DNA from: Linnemannia schmuckeri
Lineage: Eukaryota > Mortierellomycota > Mortierellomycetes > Mortierellales > Mortierellaceae
NCBI GenBank assembly: GCA_029449235.1
Contig: JANATG010000016.1
Location: forward strand, 372,001-436,000
Length of the DNA: 64,000 nucleotides
Direction: 5' to 3'
Position 1 is the first letter of the stretch. Each line of letters starts with the position of its first letter. A program made the translations under genes and the position numbers. The notes beneath the pieces are model-generated. The model searched no databases. It was not told where the DNA came from and saw only the letters and a list, made by a program, of their open reading frames with translations. This document shows, one piece after another, positions 60,364 through 64,000 of this stretch.

Positions 60364-62525
60364 CTATTTGTGCACTAGCATATATGGGCCATCATCAACA
60401 TATTGAGGGCTATTGGTGGCTGCTGAGAAGACGTGCGGTCTTCTTGCATCTGAGATGGGTCTGATGTTACATGAAACCGGGGGAAGAGATGGCAAAGGCT
60501 TGGAGGCAGCAAGGTCAGGGGTGACGGCAGCAGCATCGTCAGACAAAATCGACTGTGGGTCGTTGAAGGTATTTGTGGCGGCGGTGGAGAACGCGGAGGC
60601 GGTGGTGGGTGAGCATGCTAGACTGAGCGAAGGCATGCTTGCACTGTCATTTGGATGAGTAGGAGTGACATAGGGCATTTGTGGCCATGGCGCTGCGGGT
60701 GTTCCTGCCGCTTCAGAGTAGGGTCCGGGAGAGTCGGCTAATGGTACGTTGGTAGTCTCGAGTTCGCCACCGGAGGAGGTTGTGATAAAGTTGGGTCGAG
60801 GATGGGTGGAGAACTGCAGCGCTTGCATCTGTTCCTGCAGAGTCTGATGTTGTTGTGGCGTCAAAGGAGTAATTGGTGCCATTGGAAGAATAGTATCGGA
60901 TGCAGGTTCTCCTTCTGGAAAGGGTGCTGCCAGATGCTGTCCTGGCGGGTTGTAATAATCAGGTCCGCCATTTTGCCCTGGTGGCGGGGAGTGTACATAG
61001 TTGTTGGTGACGACAGTGTATTTTGTTTTGTCCTTATCGGATTCTGCTTCGATAATAGTAGCCCTGTTGTTGTTGCACCTTCTCAACATTACAAGGAAAA
61101 TAACTAATGCCACAAGTGCGACAACTCCCGCGACAGCTCCAGCAATGGCTCCTGATGATGATGAACTTGATCCTCCTCCTCTTCCCCCACCTCCTCCTGA
61201 GACTGGCGGTGGCGATGATGGGTTTGGGTTGATGCCGACAGGATCGATCACGTCGACATTGGGGACCGACTGGAGAAATCTCGATCCTGCCGCGTCCTTG
61301 CCAAAGGCGTACAGCTTGTAGGAGGTTTCGTATAAAAACGATGTCGTGGATGTTTGTGTCAATGCAAACGATGACTGACCAGCCCCTGGCCCAATCGGCA
61401 CAAAAAAGTCCATGTAGGTAATATCCAAGGTAAAGCTCTCAGGTACTCCAACAGAGTCAGCAATGTTGGGATCTGCGATCGTGTAGAGTGTACTTGGGAA
61501 GTCCCTATCCGTCTAATATGAAAAAGGACATAGATGATGTTATTAACGAAATAAAAAATTGGTAATACCCTCGACACAACACGAAAAATCAGGGTCATAC
61601 AGATTGGTCGCAGATGAAAACTAGGCTGCCGCCGAGGGTGTAAAGGTAGGGTGTCGGAGACGAGTGGCAGTTCGCAGTTTGAGTCGTGTTGAAGCTCTTG
61701 CGGACAGGTGGTGCAGCTGTTATGGTCGAGAGAGGGTAGCTGTACAAATAGACGGAGTCGACGCTGGATATTCCACCCAATGCAGTAGCGAATGTGTAAA
61801 GGTTATCGCTACCAATAGTAAAGGCTTTTGTGGTCGCATAGTTTGTCAAGTTCTATGGTATTGGTCAACGAAGTAATATGTTAGTCCTGACCGAATTAAT
61901 GTCCATCGTCCGAACTCCAAGTTCATATACACTGCATAATGAGACCCTTTACCTGTGGCCAAGAGGCAACACCCGTCAGAGTTTTGGTCTCCTCGTTCAG
62001 CGTAGCAATGTTGAACGAGCTCGGGGTCCGGATTGCATGAACAAGGACACTATTGCCGCCACTATTGACGTATCCTAAGGTCTGTTCTTTGTAGGACGAT
62101 GGCCAGTTGTAGTTCGAATGAATAGTAATATTCATCCAACCTCCTGGGCCTTTGAAGTTGAACTTGGAGTCCATCGTTGCAGTAGGATCGTAGCGGACAC
62201 CGAAAGGAGTGCCAGAGGATAGTGATCCAGAGTACCGACCAAGGAGTGTAAAAACTCCTTGAGCATTGGTTGTGCAGGAGTACTCCGCTGCGTCATTCAC
62301 GTCGTCGAAGTCTCCAGCCAGACTGCGACTGTCGATCCTGGAGACCACGGACCAGGTGAGCCTGTCTGGTGAGGCAGGGTTGGTGTTGGACTTGATAAGG
62401 ATGGCCTCGTATACTTTCCTGTTGACGGGATAAACACTGTCATAGGATCTGTCGTAGGCGAAGGCATAAAAAGTTGTTGCGGCGGCGTCTGTGGTGACGC
62501 ACTTTAATGCGCTAATAACGCCCAT
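60364..62525 (-). CDS. Single-pass membrane protein with propeller-like ectodomain
   Basis: Exons 62525-61953, 61852-61601 and 61512-60364, all phase 0; 657 residues. The N-terminal about 360 residues have repeated strand-turn patterns with regular Tyr, Trp and Gly (FYAFAYDRSYDSVYPVN, FTLLGRYSGSLSSGT, NLYTFATALGG, PYLYTLGGSLVFICDQ), suggesting a beta-propeller. There is no clear signal peptide at the chosen start (MGVISALKCVTTDAAATT). A Gly/Ser-rich linker precedes a transmembrane helix at about 396-418 (GAVAGVVALVALVIFLVML) and a Pro/Tyr/Ser-rich tail with VHSPPPGQ and YYNPPGQ motifs. Same plan as the Kelch-type gene at 51.4 kb. Function unknown, perhaps surface sensing. Leader sequence upstream is G/A-repetitive. 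Confidence 0.75.
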
Positions 62526-62825
62526 GTTAAAATAGTTTGGTTTGTTGAAGTGATTGTCAAGGAAAGGTGGAGTTGGTAGGAAATAGGGGGGGAAGAGGCA
62601 GGGATGAAAGAAAACGTTGCGGTCAGAGGGTGGGAATGTGTGGAGGGTGAAAAGGAAAGGAGATGAGAGGGGACAGAGGGGAAAGAGGGGAAAGAGGGGG
62701 AAAAGGGGAAAGAGGGGAAAGAGGGGAAGAGGTGAGGTTCTGTCTGTATGGTCAATTAAACAATTTTCGATTTTTGACTTGAGAGCCGACCACAATGACC
62801 GTAAACAAACATGCACAAGCTTGAC
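62526..62825. other. Promoter/leader region with GGGGAAAGA repeats
   Basis: A run of about eight GGGGAAAGA-type units occupies 62670-62730 on the plus strand, pyrimidine-rich on the coding strand of the adjacent gene. Confidence 0.5.
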
Positions 62826-62966
62826 AGACAAAACGAACAAGACAGACAAAAACGAACAAGACTGACAAAAACGAACAAGACAGACAAAAACGAACAAGAC
62901 AGACAAAAACGAATAAGACAGATAAACACAAACACAAATGAGACAAACAAACACAAACAAGACAGA
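62826..62966. repeat. Minisatellite with about 21-bp unit
   Basis: ACAAAAACGAACAAGACAG units are repeated about six times with small changes, then grade into AAACACAAACA. Units abut directly, with no unique spacers. Confidence 0.85.
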
Positions 62967-63074
62967 AAACACAAGAGATGGAGGTTAGCGTCGTTTTTAT
63001 TTTTAGTTTTTTTTTTTGTTTATATGCATGGGGTTCGCATTGGGTTTCTACATCGTTCGATTGCAGCAGGAGAG

Positions 63075-63135
63075 TACAGTCGGGCCTCTCTAAGCTGATA
63101 CTTTCTAAGATAATAAACTCTCTAGGATGATACAA
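63075..63135 (+). repeat. Possible pogo/Tc1-like transposon terminus, unpaired
   Basis: TA followed by CAGTCGGGCCTCTCTAAG, then three imperfect copies of CTCTCTAAGATGATA. The TA-CAGT start and CTCTCTAAG subterminal repeats resemble fungal pogo-like ends. No inverted partner was found in the window, so it may be a solo end or decayed element. Confidence 0.35.
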
Positions 63136-63218
63136 ATCTTTGGTCCCAAGTTCAGACCCATGGCTTAGTTAACAACTAGGGGGATGCCGCGGCTATTGAG
63201 ATTTTTGTTAGTAAAAGA

Positions 63219-64000
63219 TTAGCAAGTGCCCGGGGCTACGCCCCAGGAGCTGAGCCGTTACCTAGTTACCGAGTTTTGCTGTTTGAGGGCTGGAAATGTA
63301 GAAATGGTGCGTTTTTTCTGCATTCAAATCGCATGCGTTTTGACCACAAAAGAGGAAAAAATTTATTCGAAAAATGTGAGCCCACAAGGAAGGATGGTAT
63401 GAGCTGAGCGCAGTGACTGTTTGTTAACAAACGAACAAAAAAAAGGAGGCGCCATGTAGGTACCAGCTACGCAGGCCCCGAGGGTCTTTTTTATCAGACG
63501 ACAAAAAAAAGAATCAAGCAGTGCAGTCTTAAATAAAAACACACGTTTAATTACTTCTGCGGCACAGGATATTGTTTAAAGGACACTTGTAGACAACGTT
63601 TCTAATTCAAGGCCGGGATGGTGCCGTCGATGACAAGTGTCTTAAGATTTTTTCCGTCTGTGTATCGAGAGAGAGCGACATAAGGCTGACCGTGTGTGAA
63701 TACAGGAGTGAGAGATAGAGTCCGACATTTTTGAGAATTTACCCCTGGGACTTGTTGATCGTTATGGCAAATGCGGGCCTGGCCGGGAACTGTCGTCTCT
63801 TGAACATGAGTGGGAAGGACTTATGGTCTGTTGTCATAATCGGCTCTCGTGGGATGAAGACCAAGTCCGTAGCAAAAGGTCCTGTGAGGATTGTTGCCAT
63901 GATGTAGCGTGGCCTGAGGCAGCGGACGATCAAGCGAGTTCCATCGCAGTGTCCTTTTTTTGGTCCACGTTCCTGAGGAGAATGATGGGCATGCCAACTT
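63219..64000 (-). mobile_element. Helitron, 3' portion (continues beyond the window)
   Basis: On the minus strand the element ends with the hairpin GGGGCGTAGCCCC (63231-63246), then GGCACTTG and CTAA (63219-63222) followed by T. That is the Helitron 3' end: hairpin, CTRR, insertion before T. Upstream on the same strand lies PIF1-like helicase coding sequence. The 5' end is outside the window. Confidence 0.7.
63602..64000 (-). pseudogene. Helitron PIF1-like helicase, C-terminal fragment with frameshifts
   Basis: Minus-strand text reads MPIILLRNVD, then after a one-base slip in an A-run GHCDGTRLIVRCLRPRYI, then RRQFPARPAFAITINKSQG (superfamily 1 helicase motif region). After another slip it reads PVFTHGQPYVALSRYTDGKN and LVIDGT. 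These are the conserved last motifs of PIF1 helicases found in Helitrons. At least two frameshifts, near 63955 and 63740, show decay. Truncated by the window edge. Confidence 0.8.

Noticed and set aside
62826..62966. Regular repeats suggesting a CRISPR-like array
   Set aside because: Units abut without unique spacers and drift gradually; it is a minisatellite in a eukaryotic genome.
1..64000. tRNA or rRNA genes
   Set aside because: No convincing B-box with matching cloverleaf and no rRNA-like sequence was recognised by eye; a covariance-model scan was not possible.

Overview
This is eukaryotic DNA, most likely from an early-diverging (Mucoromycota/Mortierellomycota-type) fungus. Host genes have short GT-AG introns, usually about 50 to 220 bp. 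There are F-box/leucine-rich genes, a Yap1/Pap1-type bZIP gene, single-pass membrane beta-propeller-like genes, an ER HSP70 ending in HDEL, and decayed NACHT-type STAND genes. The transposon load is heavy and nested (hAT and Tc1 MITEs, a Tc1/IS630-like element, a two-ORF LINE, PIF/Harbinger, Helitron). The taxon is inferred from style and gene families, not from a marker gene. Layout: 0.3-1.7 kb broken F-box gene; 3.2-3.8 kb lectin-like fragment and an hAT MITE; 3.9-13.2 kb a composite element with about 1.43-kb terminal inverted repeats, each arm carrying a nearly identical gene for a small secreted six-cysteine protein. The left arm is split by a Tc1/IS630-like element, and the interior holds a Tc1-type MITE and a 5'-truncated LINE. 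13.8-22.7 kb (minus) is one 18-exon gene for a predicted 2393-residue protein joining AT-hooks, three Tudor-like barrels, ZZ-like, extended-PHD, ZZ and GATA-type zinc fingers to a prokaryotic-type N4/N6 DNA methyltransferase domain. 24.0-27.1 kb is STAND pseudogene A; 27.9-28.2 kb a dispersed repeat that preserves the empty site of the MITE in the composite element; 29.4-31.4 kb the BiP/Kar2 gene; 31.6-37.1 kb a full-length LINE in its upstream region; 37.5-41.0 kb STAND pseudogene B. 42.6-44.6 kb intact F-box/LRR gene; 46.3-48.6 kb bZIP; 51.4-53.6 kb Kelch-like membrane protein; 54.4-55.0 kb weak candidate gene; 55.4-56.3 kb non-autonomous element abutting an apparently complete PIF/Harbinger element (56.3-59.8 kb); 60.4-62.5 kb second membrane ectodomain gene; 63.2-64.0 kb 3' part of a Helitron running off the window. 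The strongest biological candidate is the chromatin-reader/DNA-methyltransferase fusion: all 17 intron removals keep one reading frame, and the methyltransferase motifs (FLGRGT, DINP, HPPY) lie in the expected order. It could write N6-adenine or N4-cytosine methylation directed by histone and DNA reading modules. The second candidate is the inverted-repeat element that duplicates a secreted-protein gene in its ends. Host genes that look functional are the methyltransferase, BiP, the intact F-box gene, the bZIP and the two membrane proteins; most of the rest is mobile or decayed.
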